Below the pieces are notes generated by a model. That model had not been told where the DNA came from. It saw only the letters and a list, made by a program, of their open reading frames with translations, and did not search any database. Shown piece by piece: positions 1 through 5,979 of a stretch of DNA of 7,781 nucleotides. Location of the stretch: positions 1 through 7,781 of the forward strand of contig CAYNVS010000083.1 in assembly GCA_964400725.1 (NCBI GenBank). Reading direction: 5' to 3'. The stretch comes from CAYNVS01 sp964400725 (GTDB lineage Bacteria; Myxococcota_A; SURF-8; CAYNVS01). A program made the position numbers and the translations under genes. Numbering within the stretch: the first letter of the stretch is position 1; each line of letters starts with the position of its first letter.

Positions 1-2
1 CG

Positions 3-824
3 CTGCTGATTAAAACCGTAAAAGGGACGGCGATGGTGTCGCAGACTCAGCCTATCGCTTCTCCTCAGCCCGCTCCTCCTCCGCCGCCCGCGCAGCCGTC
101 CTACTCGGACGCGCGTCCGGCCGGAACAATGATATACGACGGGCCTATCGAGCCGATAGGAACCGGAATGACGATGCAGAATCAGCCCGCCATGCCGACT
201 ATGACTCAACAGCAGCCGCAGTACGGCCAGCCCGCAATGCAAAATCAGCCCTATGCAACGCAAGGGAACATGACCGGAATGACAATACAGACTACCGGCT
301 TGAACGCGCAGGGGCAGCCTGCTATAACGCTTGTAATGCCCGCGCAAAAGTCCAATACCGGCCTTATAATAGGAGTTATCGCCGTCGCGCTGGTCGTCGT
401 CGCCGCTGTATTAGGTTTTGTATTAATGTCGGGCAAGGGTAAAAACGACGGACAGCAGAATCAACCGTCCGCTCAAACGCAAAATCAGACGGCGCCTCAA
501 AATCAAGGCGGAAACGTTGCGCCGGAAAAAAAGAACGACGCAGGCCCTCCCCCGATTCAAGTTCCGAAAGACCCGTCTCGCGCTATGCCTCTTTTTAAAG
601 AGGCGAAAAACTTCAAAGACAAAGGAGACGCGGACGGCGCGCTGAAATACCTCAACGAGGCCGTTTACCACGACCCGAAGCTCGCGGACGCGTATAAGCT
701 GCTTGGCGACATACAGCGCGACAAAGGCAATATAGCCGAGGCGAAGAAGGCATATAAAACTTATCTCGAACTCAAACCGAACGACCCGGCTAAAGAGTTC
801 CTAGAAATGTTCATAAACCAATAA
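3..824 (+). CDS. Pro/Gln-rich single-pass membrane protein with C-terminal TPR region (5' end probably truncated)
   Basis: No specific family was recognised. The frame is open to the left edge. The first ATG is at 33, with GGGA five bases upstream, so 33 is a possible start, but ten sense codons precede it and the true start may lie outside the window. Numbering from ATG 33: residues 1-105 are low-complexity, rich in Pro, Gln and Met, with MQNQP occurring twice. Residues about 110-132 are one hydrophobic membrane segment. Residues 135-180 are a second Gln/Asn/Pro linker, and residues about 184-255 resemble two tetratricopeptide repeats, so a protein-protein contact role is likely. Lys residues flank the membrane segment on both sides, so topology is ambiguous. 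Proline-rich linker, membrane helix and TPR also occur at the tails of bacterial Ser/Thr kinases and FHA proteins, which could be the missing N-terminus; this is speculation. The next gene starts 14 bases after the stop. Confidence 0.75.
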   Translation: MLIKTVKGTAMVSQTQPIASPQPAPPPPPAQPSYSDARPAGTMIYDGPIEPIGTGMTMQNQPAMPTMTQQQPQYGQPAMQNQPYATQGNMTGMTIQTTGLNAQGQPAITLVMPAQKSNTGLIIGVIAVALVVVAAVLGFVLMSGKGKNDGQQNQPSAQTQNQTAPQNQGGNVAPEKKNDAGPPPIQVPKDPSRAMPLFKEAKNFKDKGDADGALKYLNEAVYHDPKLADAYKLLGDIQRDKGNIAEAKKAYKTYLELKPNDPAKEFLEMFINQ

Positions 825-838
825 CTCGGAGACCTTGC

Positions 839-1354
839 ATGAACGCGGCCAAAACTGCTTTGTGGGGGCTTGCGGCGGTCGCTTTGCTTTACGCCGCTGG
901 GGCGTTCTCGGCGGATAAAAAAAAGGCCGAGAAAATCTTTATGGCGTCCGTTGTATGGACTGCGGCGGGGGATTCGTACGAAGTAATCGAGACGAAAACC
1001 GTCGAAGGCAAAATGAAGATTGCGAAACCGACGGCCAGTTACGGCGCGCGTCAGCATTGGGTAGCGCGTCTTCTTGATTCCAAAGGAAACGTTCTCTTCG
1101 AGCAGTCTCTAAAAGAACAGCCTTATATAACGGTTCCGCCCCCTAACCCCGACGATTTGACGAAGAACGACGACGCGCCTCAATCGGTAAGACTTGAAAA
1201 AGTTACTATTCTATTGAGAGTTCCGCTTCTTGCCGGAGCTTCTTCGCTGGTTTTGTACAGCCGAATTGAATCGGCGGACAAACCTACCTCGGCGAAGAAC
1301 TTTGCAAACGACTATACTGAAGCGTTAAAAATACTTATTGAGAAAGCGAAGTAA
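839..1354 (+). CDS. Small exported protein of unknown function
   Basis: I do not recognise the family. The 171-residue product begins with a typical signal peptide: a short Lys-containing N-region, a hydrophobic core at residues about 7-20, and small residues (A-G-A-F-S-A) at about 20-25 before a run of Lys. No lipobox Cys is visible, so a soluble exported or periplasmic protein is more likely than a lipoprotein. The mature part alternates short beta-like stretches with the phrase LLDSKGNVLFEQ near residues 78-89, and ends in a Lys-rich helix. This hints at a beta-sandwich, but no catalytic motif is evident. The start is supported by GGAGA at 828-832 with six bases to the ATG. It lies 14 bases behind the TPR membrane protein gene and probably shares its transcript, so the two may work together at the envelope. 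Confidence 0.8.
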   Translation: MNAAKTALWGLAAVALLYAAGAFSADKKKAEKIFMASVVWTAAGDSYEVIETKTVEGKMKIAKPTASYGARQHWVARLLDSKGNVLFEQSLKEQPYITVPPPNPDDLTKNDDAPQSVRLEKVTILLRVPLLAGASSLVLYSRIESADKPTSAKNFANDYTEALKILIEKAK

Positions 1355-1357
1355 AAT

Positions 1358-1374
1358 CTTTCGACGCGCGAAAG
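1358..1374 (+). other. Small hairpin after the first gene pair
   Basis: CTTTCG (1358-1363) and CGAAAG (1369-1374) form a 6-bp stem with a five-base loop, four bases after the stop codon. A second, bulged stem follows (CTTAAAG at 1379-1385 against CTTTTAAG near 1391-1398). Neither is followed by a T-run, so this is at best a weak or Rho-assisted end of transcription, or a transcript-stabilising hairpin. No clear promoter for mnmG was found in the 80-base gap, so read-through into mnmG is possible. Confidence 0.35.
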
Positions 1375-1434
1375 TAGCCTTAAAGGCGGGCTTTTAAGCG
1401 TTCGCGCCAATCAGAATGCGGCGATTACTTTAAG

Positions 1435-3279
1435 ATGCAATACCCCAAAAAATACGACGCCATAATAGTCGGCGCGGGACACGCCGGCTGCGAGGCCGCG
1501 CTTGCGTGCGCGCGGATGGGCGTTTCGACGCTTCTAATAACGTCCAATATCGATCACGTCGCCGCGATGAGCTGCAACCCTGCCATAGGCGGAGTAGGCA
1601 AGGGACACATGGTTCGAGAGCTCGACGCGTTAGGCGGCGAAATGGCTCTGGCGGCCGACGATACGGGCATCCAATTCCGCGTTTTAAATTCAAGCAAAGG
1701 CCCGGCGGTTAGGGCGCGGCGCGCGCAGTCCGACATGCAGCTCTATTCGCGTCGCATGCGCAAAGCGCTTGAGATCGCGCGGAATCTGTCGCTCAAACAA
1801 GATATGGTCGTATCTTTAATCGAGGAAGGCGGCGCTGTCGCGGGCGTTAAAACCGCGCTGGGGCTTGAGTTTTTGGCCGGTCGAGTAATTCTGACCGCCG
1901 GCACGTTCATGGGCGGACTGCTTCACGTCGGATTCGAGAAAATTCCGGGAGGAAGGCTTGGAGACGAGCCGTCGATAGGGCTTTCCGACTGTCTTCGCGG
2001 GCTTGGCTTTGAGGTAGGGCGCCTTAAAACCGGCACCACTCCGCGCTTAGACGGCCGCACGATTAACTTCGACGCGATGGAGCCTCAGAGCGGGGACGAA
2101 CCGCCTCCGTTGTTTTCAATCCGCAGCGCGGGAGTAAAACTTCCGCAGCTTAATTGCTACATGACTCGCACAGCGCCGCAAACCGGCGAAACGATACGGG
2201 CGAACCTGTCGCGAAGCCCGCTTTACACAGGCAAAATCGAGGGAATCGGGCCGCGCTACTGTCCGTCTATCGAGGATAAAATCGTCCGCTTTTCAAGCAG
2301 AGAAAGCCACCATGTTTTCCTTGAACCGGAAGGAATCGACTCGGACGAATGGTATCCTAACGGTCTTTCGACATCCCTGCCGTACGACGTGCAGCTGGCC
2401 TTTTTGCGGACAGTGAAGGGGCTTGAGGAGGTCGAGATGCAAAAGCCCGGCTACGCCGTTGAATACGATTTCGTTCAACCGACCGAGCTTTATTCCACGC
2501 TCGAAACGAAGCGGTTAAAAGGTCTTTATCTTGCGGGGCAAATCAACGGCACCAGCGGCTACGAGGAGGCGGCGGCGCAGGGATTTATGGCCGGCGTCAA
2601 CGCGGCTTTGGCGGTAAAGGGCGGCAAGCCTTTGGTTCTGCGGCGCGATCAGGCTTACATCGGCGTGATGATAGACGATCTCGTAACCCGCGGAGTCTCG
2701 GAGCCTTACCGAATGTTCACAAGCCGAGCCGAGCGCAGACTGCTTTTGCGCGAGGACAACGCCTACGAGCGGCTGTCTGCAATCGGCCGCGAGCTGGGGC
2801 TTATAAGCGAAGACTTTTACGCGGAAATACAAGAGCGGCAAAAACGGATTTACGAAGTAAAAGCGCTAATGGCAAAAACGCGCCCCGAACCCTCCGCCGC
2901 AAAAGAGGCCGGAATAGCTCTTGAGGGAGACACGACGTTGCTGCAATTATTGAAGCGGCCGCAGACAAATTACGTCTCGCTGCTTGCTTTATCGCCAAAC
3001 CTGCCGGAGCTGCCCGGCGACTGCGCCGCGTCGCTTGAGGCGATAGTCAAATACGAGGGGTACATCGAGAAGGAAAAAACGATGGCGGCCACCGAAGCGG
3101 AAATCGAAGGAATGACTATACCTGACGACTTCGATTACGATTCTGCGGGAGGGTTGTCTAACGAGGCGAAGACGCGGCTGAAAAAAATCAAGCCGTCGAA
3201 TCTCGGCCAAGCAAGCCGCTGCGAAGGGATTACGCCGGCTGCGGTTCAGCTTCTTTACGTGCTGCTTAAAAGACGCTAA
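1435..3279 (+). CDS. mnmG: tRNA uridine-5-carboxymethylaminomethyl modification enzyme MnmG (GidA)
   Basis: MnmG is the FAD-binding partner of the GTPase MnmE. Together they use methylene-tetrahydrofolate to install (carboxymethyl)aminomethyl groups at wobble U34 of certain tRNAs in the cytoplasm. The 614-residue length is normal. Visible features are the N-terminal dinucleotide fold GAGHAGCEAA (residues 13-22), the first family signature around SCNPAIGGVGKGH with Cys47, RELDALGGEM (61-70), and the second signature GPRYCPSIEDK with Cys276. The two Cys match the conserved pair in E. coli. GTSGYEEAAAQG is at 372-383. The C-terminal helical domain carries IPDDFDY (562-568) and GQASRCEGITPAA near the end, the region used for MnmE and tRNA contact. 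The ATG fits the family N-terminus, although no good Shine-Dalgarno precedes it. mnmE is not in the window. The gene converges on pth with 31 bases between stops. Confidence 0.98.
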   Translation: MQYPKKYDAIIVGAGHAGCEAALACARMGVSTLLITSNIDHVAAMSCNPAIGGVGKGHMVRELDALGGEMALAADDTGIQFRVLNSSKGPAVRARRAQSDMQLYSRRMRKALEIARNLSLKQDMVVSLIEEGGAVAGVKTALGLEFLAGRVILTAGTFMGGLLHVGFEKIPGGRLGDEPSIGLSDCLRGLGFEVGRLKTGTTPRLDGRTINFDAMEPQSGDEPPPLFSIRSAGVKLPQLNCYMTRTAPQTGETIRANLSRSPLYTGKIEGIGPRYCPSIEDKIVRFSSRESHHVFLEPEGIDSDEWYPNGLSTSLPYDVQLAFLRTVKGLEEVEMQKPGYAVEYDFVQPTELYSTLETKRLKGLYLAGQINGTSGYEEAAAQGFMAGVNAALAVKGGKPLVLRRDQAYIGVMIDDLVTRGVSEPYRMFTSRAERRLLLREDNAYERLSAIGRELGLISEDFYAEIQERQKRIYEVKALMAKTRPEPSAAKEAGIALEGDTTLLQLLKRPQTNYVSLLALSPNLPELPGDCAASLEAIVKYEGYIEKEKTMAATEAEIEGMTIPDDFDYDSAGGLSNEAKTRLKKIKPSNLGQASRCEGITPAAVQLLYVLLKRR

Positions 3280-3304
3280 TTTAATTAAAAATAAATTTTA
3301 GGCG
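3274..3304. terminator. Possible AT-rich bidirectional terminator between convergent mnmG and pth
   Basis: The 31-base gap between the two stop codons is almost pure A/T. An imperfect inverted repeat runs from CGCTAATTTA (3274-3283, including the mnmG stop) to TAAATTTTAGGCG (3292-3304), with a loop of eight bases and bulges in the second arm. A- and T-rich stretches flank it. Convergent genes usually need termination here, but the stem is weak and AT-rich, so support is mostly positional. Confidence 0.3.
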
Positions 3305-3310
3305 CTGAAA

Positions 3311-3889
3311 TCACGGGCTAATTTCTAGCGGATTGAAGAAGTTCATCGCCGCCTCGAAGCTCTTTTCCAGCGTCATTTCAGCCGCGTCCGCCGCCGCTTC
3401 CAGAGTTTTGTAGAACAGCGCCGTCTCCTTCGCGCCGTTTGGCGTCGATAGAACGAAGTCGGGCATTTGGGCGGAAAATTCCGGCTTGCCCACTCCCACG
3501 CGGATTCTACGGATTTGGTCGCTGTGAAGATGCTCGATGAGCGAGCGCATTCCTTTGTGGCCGCCGTCGCTTCCGAAGGGGCGAAGGCGCAGGCGCCCGG
3601 CAGGAATAGCTACGTCGTCGTATATGGCTATTATTTGACTTGGGGAAAGGTCGAACTCCAGCGCCGCGAGCCTGGCGCTTACGCCGGAGAGATTCATGTA
3701 TGTCTGCGGTTTGAGCAATCCAACGCGCGCGCCGCCGATGGTTACTTCGGCGAAAAGACCGTCAAAACGCTTGCGCCACAACGTTCCGCCGCGGCGCGAA
3801 AAAAGAATATCCGCCACAATGAACCCAGCATTGTGGCGGGTATTCGCGTATTCTTTGCCCGGATTGCCCAGACCTACGAATAAAATCAT
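3311..3889 (-). CDS. pth: Peptidyl-tRNA hydrolase
   Basis: Pth releases peptides from peptidyl-tRNAs that drop off the ribosome, recycling tRNA in the cytoplasm. The 192-residue length is typical. The product begins with the family signature LFVGLGNPG..Y..TRHNAGF, carrying Asn9 and the catalytic His19 (E. coli His20). YMNLSG with Met65-Asn66 and YDD with Asp91 supply the remaining core residues. At residues 109-113 the motif reads GGHKG; E. coli has GGHNG, so the substrate-contacting Asn114 equivalent is Lys112 (codon AAA, read directly). I believe Lys or Arg occurs here in other bacterial Pth proteins, so activity is not in doubt. The ATG follows only a weak GAGA sequence, and a 14-base palindrome occupies the normal ribosome-binding zone. 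The gene is last in the tRNA-Gln/prs/rplY/pth block, 53 bases after rplY. Confidence 0.97.
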   Translation of the reverse strand: MILFVGLGNPGKEYANTRHNAGFIVADILFSRRGGTLWRKRFDGLFAEVTIGGARVGLLKPQTYMNLSGVSARLAALEFDLSPSQIIAIYDDVAIPAGRLRLRPFGSDGGHKGMRSLIEHLHSDQIRRIRVGVGKPEFSAQMPDFVLSTPNGAKETALFYKTLEAAADAAEMTLEKSFEAAMNFFNPLEISP

Positions 3890-3897
3890 ATCTCAAA

Positions 3898-3911
3898 AAT
3901 CGCGCGCGATT
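3898..3911. repeat. Perfect 14-base palindrome in the rplY-pth gap
   Basis: AATCGCGCGCGATT is identical on both strands. On the minus strand it lies 9 to 22 bases before the pth start codon, where a Shine-Dalgarno would normally sit. In RNA it could form a 5-bp stem with a CGCG loop. It might be a protein-binding site or a hairpin affecting pth translation, or chance in a CG-rich stretch. Confidence 0.5.
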
Positions 3912-3942
3912 GCCGACGCTTAAACGCGAAGCGAAGAGTAAG

Positions 3943-4599
3943 TTATTTCTTCTCTTCCTTCTTCTCTTCGGCCGCCGGAGGCGCCGCCTTGGCCGCCGCA
4001 GCCGCCGCTTCCGCGCTCTCCGCCGCTTCTTCGTCCTTCGCGCTCTTTACGTGGCAGATTGCGAAGTTGTCTTTGAAAATCAGGCTTACGCCTTCGGGAA
4101 CTTTTACGTCTTTAATCCGCAGAGTCTGGTTGCCTTCCATATTGTTGATGTCCACAACGATTTCGTGGATGAAGCTCGCAGGCAGACAGCGAATTTTGAC
4201 TTCGCGACGATAGATGATAAGCCTTCCGCCCTGACGGACGCCGATAGGCTTGCCTTCGAGTTTAATCGGCACGGTGCGGGTAATATGAACGTCCGGATAT
4301 AGAACGTTGAAATCGACGTGCAGATAGGCGTCGTTGACCGGATTCATCTGGAGCTCTTTGACCAGAGCGTCGTATTCCGATACTTTTTCGCCGTCTTTCA
4401 CGACGACGCGCAGCTTGGTGTTAAGCCCCTGCGCCTTCTGCAGGGTCAGCTTTAGCGCGTGCGCGTTGAGAGATACGCTTACGGGCTCCATCGTTTTTCC
4501 GTAAATTACTCCGGGAATTAGCCCTTCGGCGCGCTGCTTTCTTGCCGCGCCCTTTCCGCTGGTCGTGCGGATCGTCGTTTCGATTGTAGCCATGTTCAT
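3943..4599 (-). CDS. rplY: 50S ribosomal protein L25, Ctc/TL5 form
   Basis: This protein binds 5S rRNA in the central protuberance of the large subunit. At 218 residues it is the long Ctc/TL5 type, not the ~95-residue E. coli L25. Residues about 4-96 form the L25 domain, with GKGAARKQRAEGLIPGVIYG near 15-34 and NDAYLHVDF at 89-97. Residues about 103-186 form the second beta domain, with GVRQGGRL at 120-127. The last ~32 residues are a low-complexity Ala/Glu/Lys tail, common in this family and probably disordered. The start at 4599 is supported by AGAGGAG (4614-4608) eight bases upstream; the nearby Met3 codon would sit 14 bases away. The gene begins 21 bases after the prs stop, so translation of the two is likely coordinated from one transcript. 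Confidence 0.97.
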   Translation of the reverse strand: MNMATIETTIRTTSGKGAARKQRAEGLIPGVIYGKTMEPVSVSLNAHALKLTLQKAQGLNTKLRVVVKDGEKVSEYDALVKELQMNPVNDAYLHVDFNVLYPDVHITRTVPIKLEGKPIGVRQGGRLIIYRREVKIRCLPASFIHEIVVDINNMEGNQTLRIKDVKVPEGVSLIFKDNFAICHVKSAKDEEAAESAEAAAAAAKAAPPAAEEKKEEKK

Positions 4600-4620
4600 T
4601 GTGCTTGCTCCTCTACGCTA

Positions 4621-5709
4621 TTATTTCAGTTTATAGCTTTCGCTATCGAACAAACTGCTTATTGACGCGTTCGTTTTAATAGCAATAATCGCTTCGCCCA
4701 GCATCGGAGCGAGCGAAACCGTTTTTATTTTGGGGCAAACCGAGTCTTTGCCGCAAAGCGGGATAGAATCGGTCATTACTATTTCGTCGAGCCGCTCCAA
4801 CGCGTTCAGCCTTTTTGCCGCGTCGCCGGACAATAGGCCGTGCGCAACGCACGTTTCTATCTTAGCGGGGCTCGTTTCGGGACGCTCGGTTAGTTTGCGC
4901 ACAGCGCTGTCAATGCTGCCGCCGGTGTCCAGCATGTCGTCAACGATAATGGCGATTTTTCCGGCGACGTCTCCGTAAACTCGCTGCGCCTCCGCCACGT
5001 TAGGCGACGGTCTGCGCTTGTCGATGATTGCAATATCGCATTTCAGCCGCTTTGCGTAAGCGCGCACGCGCGCGGCTCCGCCTATGTCGGTCGAAACGAG
5101 AACGACCTCGTTATTGACGTAAGAGGAATCTTCGCTGTCGAGCTTCCACCCGTACTTGGCGGAATAGTATTCCATGAACGGGTTAATGGCGTAGAGGTGA
5201 TCTACCGGGGCAGAGAAAAAACCTTGAATTTGGTTTACGTGCAAATCGACGGCGACCATACGGTTGATGCCCGCCGATTCGAGCAGCGTAGCCGTCAGTT
5301 TGGCCGAAATCGGGGTGCGCGGCTCGGATTTGCGATCCTGCCTCGCGTAGCCGTAATACGGAATCACCGCGGTAATGCTCGCGGCGCTTGCGCGTCTTGC
5401 GGCGTCTATCATCAGCAGCAATTCCATCAAGTTGTCGTTTACGGGAGAGCATGTCGGCTGAATTAAAAAAACGTCCCTGTTGCGGATGTTTTGGTTGTAT
5501 TTGACGTAAATTTCGCCGTCCGCGAAACGCTTCAGCGTTATGTCGCCGAGTTCTATCAACGCTCCCGTTTCTTCGGCCATAAAACGGCAGATGCTTTCTG
5601 CCAGCGGCCTGTTGGCGTTGCCGGAGAAAACGGCTATATTTTCAAGCCTTTTCTCTCGTTCCCCGGCGGGCAGGCTTTTAAACGTTTCAATAATGCGCGC
5701 CATTTGCAT
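4621..5709 (-). CDS. prs: Ribose-phosphate pyrophosphokinase (PRPP synthetase)
   Basis: Prs makes 5-phosphoribosyl-1-pyrophosphate from ribose-5-phosphate and ATP for purine, pyrimidine, histidine, tryptophan and NAD synthesis. Numbering is from the ATG at 5709. The family core starts at IAVFSGNAN (25-33). FADGEIYV (62-69) and the ATP-site run IPYYGYARQDRK (116-127) follow. The PRPP synthetase signature DLHVNQIQGFF is at 155-165, DIGG at 208-211, DKRRP at 230-234 and the ribose-phosphate loop VDDMLDTGG at 256-264. All key motifs are intact. The 362 residues exceed the usual ~310-320 because of an N-terminal extension of about 24 residues and a small insert near 183-200. The second ATG at 5703 (Met3) has GGA six bases upstream, better spacing than ATG 5709, so the real product may be two residues shorter. 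It lies between tRNA-Gln and rplY on the same strand. Confidence 0.97.
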   Translation of the reverse strand: MQMARIIETFKSLPAGEREKRLENIAVFSGNANRPLAESICRFMAEETGALIELGDITLKRFADGEIYVKYNQNIRNRDVFLIQPTCSPVNDNLMELLLMIDAARRASAASITAVIPYYGYARQDRKSEPRTPISAKLTATLLESAGINRMVAVDLHVNQIQGFFSAPVDHLYAINPFMEYYSAKYGWKLDSEDSSYVNNEVVLVSTDIGGAARVRAYAKRLKCDIAIIDKRRPSPNVAEAQRVYGDVAGKIAIIVDDMLDTGGSIDSAVRKLTERPETSPAKIETCVAHGLLSGDAAKRLNALERLDEIVMTDSIPLCGKDSVCPKIKTVSLAPMLGEAIIAIKTNASISSLFDSESYKLK

Positions 5710-5721
5710 TCCGCGTCTGCC

Positions 5722-5742
5722 GCAAGGCTTTGCGCGCCTTGC
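5722..5742 (-). other. Hairpin between tRNA-Gln and prs
   Basis: GCAAGGC and GCCTTGC form a perfect 7-bp stem with a seven-base loop, lying 13-33 bases before the prs start. In the direction of prs transcription no T-run follows, so it is unlikely to be a terminator. It may be a processing or stability element separating the tRNA from the prs message. Confidence 0.5.
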
Positions 5743-5762
5743 TAGTGCGTGATAAAATAAAA

Positions 5763-5838
5763 TGGTTGGGGCGGGAGGATTCGAACCTCCGAAATGACGG
5801 ATCCAAAATCCGTTGCCTTGCCGCTTGGCGACGCCCCA
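5763..5838 (-). tRNA. tRNA-Gln, anticodon UUG, CCA encoded
   Basis: A full cloverleaf can be drawn on the minus strand. The 7-bp acceptor stem TGGGGCG/CGCCCCA closes with the weak U1-A72 pair typical of tRNA-Gln. The 3-bp D-stem is GCC/GGC. The anticodon stem is ACGGA/TCCGT around loop TTTTGGA, giving anticodon UUG. The T-stem is GGAGG/CCTCC around TTCGAAT. The discriminator is A and CCA is encoded at 5765-5763. Sequence and order closely resemble E. coli tRNA-Gln, but the variable loop is six bases (CATTTC) rather than five, and position 73 is A rather than G. It lies 53 bases ahead of prs, so the tRNA is probably processed from a common transcript with prs, rplY and pth. A T-rich trailer (TTTTATTTTAT) follows the CCA. 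Confidence 0.97.
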
Positions 5839-5854
5839 GCTTCAAAGCACAATG

Positions 5855-5883
5855 TAAATACACAAATTGGGTTAATTAGTCAA
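5855..5883 (-). promoter_or_regulatory. Sigma70-type promoter for tRNA-Gln/prs/rplY/pth
   Basis: On the minus strand, TTGACT (5883-5878) and TATTTA (5860-5855) are separated by exactly 17 bases. Transcription would begin near 5848, about ten bases before the mature tRNA 5' end at 5838, a fitting position. The -35 matches consensus at five of six bases; the -10 is weaker. Confidence 0.65.
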
Positions 5884-5918
5884 TATTTTATTTGATAGTA
5901 TTATCTATTAATGAACAA

Positions 5919-5934
5919 ATGAACGGTCGTTCAT
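5919..5934. promoter_or_regulatory. Inverted repeat, possible TetR-type operator
   Basis: ATGAACG and CGTTCAT are exact reverse complements around a two-base centre (GT). A further ATGAAC copy lies just before it (5911-5916), giving a direct repeat of period eight. Size and symmetry resemble TetR/AcrR-family operators. It lies eight bases upstream of the plus-strand -35 box and 35 bases behind the minus-strand -35 box, so a bound protein could affect either promoter. No regulator gene is in the window. Confidence 0.45.
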
Positions 5935-5942
5935 GTATTAGG

Positions 5943-5971
5943 TTGACTTATCTAATTTCTTATACTATTTA
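5943..5971 (+). promoter_or_regulatory. Sigma70-type promoter for the gdhA leader
   Basis: TTGACT (5943-5948) and TATTTA (5966-5971) are 17 bases apart, exactly the hexamers and spacing of the divergent tRNA-Gln promoter. The repetition makes both calls more credible. Transcription would begin near 5978. An alternative -10, TATACT at 5961, has no good -35 at normal spacing. Confidence 0.6.
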
Positions 5972-5979
5972 TAAGCATA

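Noticed and set aside
131..290. Repeats in the first gene (MQNQP twice, Gln/Pro/Met runs) as a mobile or tandem repeat.
   Set aside because: Copies are few, irregular and explained by a low-complexity protein linker.
3467..3883. Long open frame of 138 codons on the plus strand opposite pth.
   Set aside because: Antisense shadow of a clear Pth coding sequence. No domain, no ribosome site, and composition explained by the complementary codons.
5797..5813. Inverted repeat ACGGAT...ATCCGT.
   Set aside because: It is the anticodon stem and loop of tRNA-Gln.
5710..5838. tRNA-Gln as an integration site for a mobile element.
   Set aside because: No integrase gene, no second copy of the tRNA 3' end and no foreign-looking genes next to it. 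The neighbours are the conserved prs-rplY-pth block.
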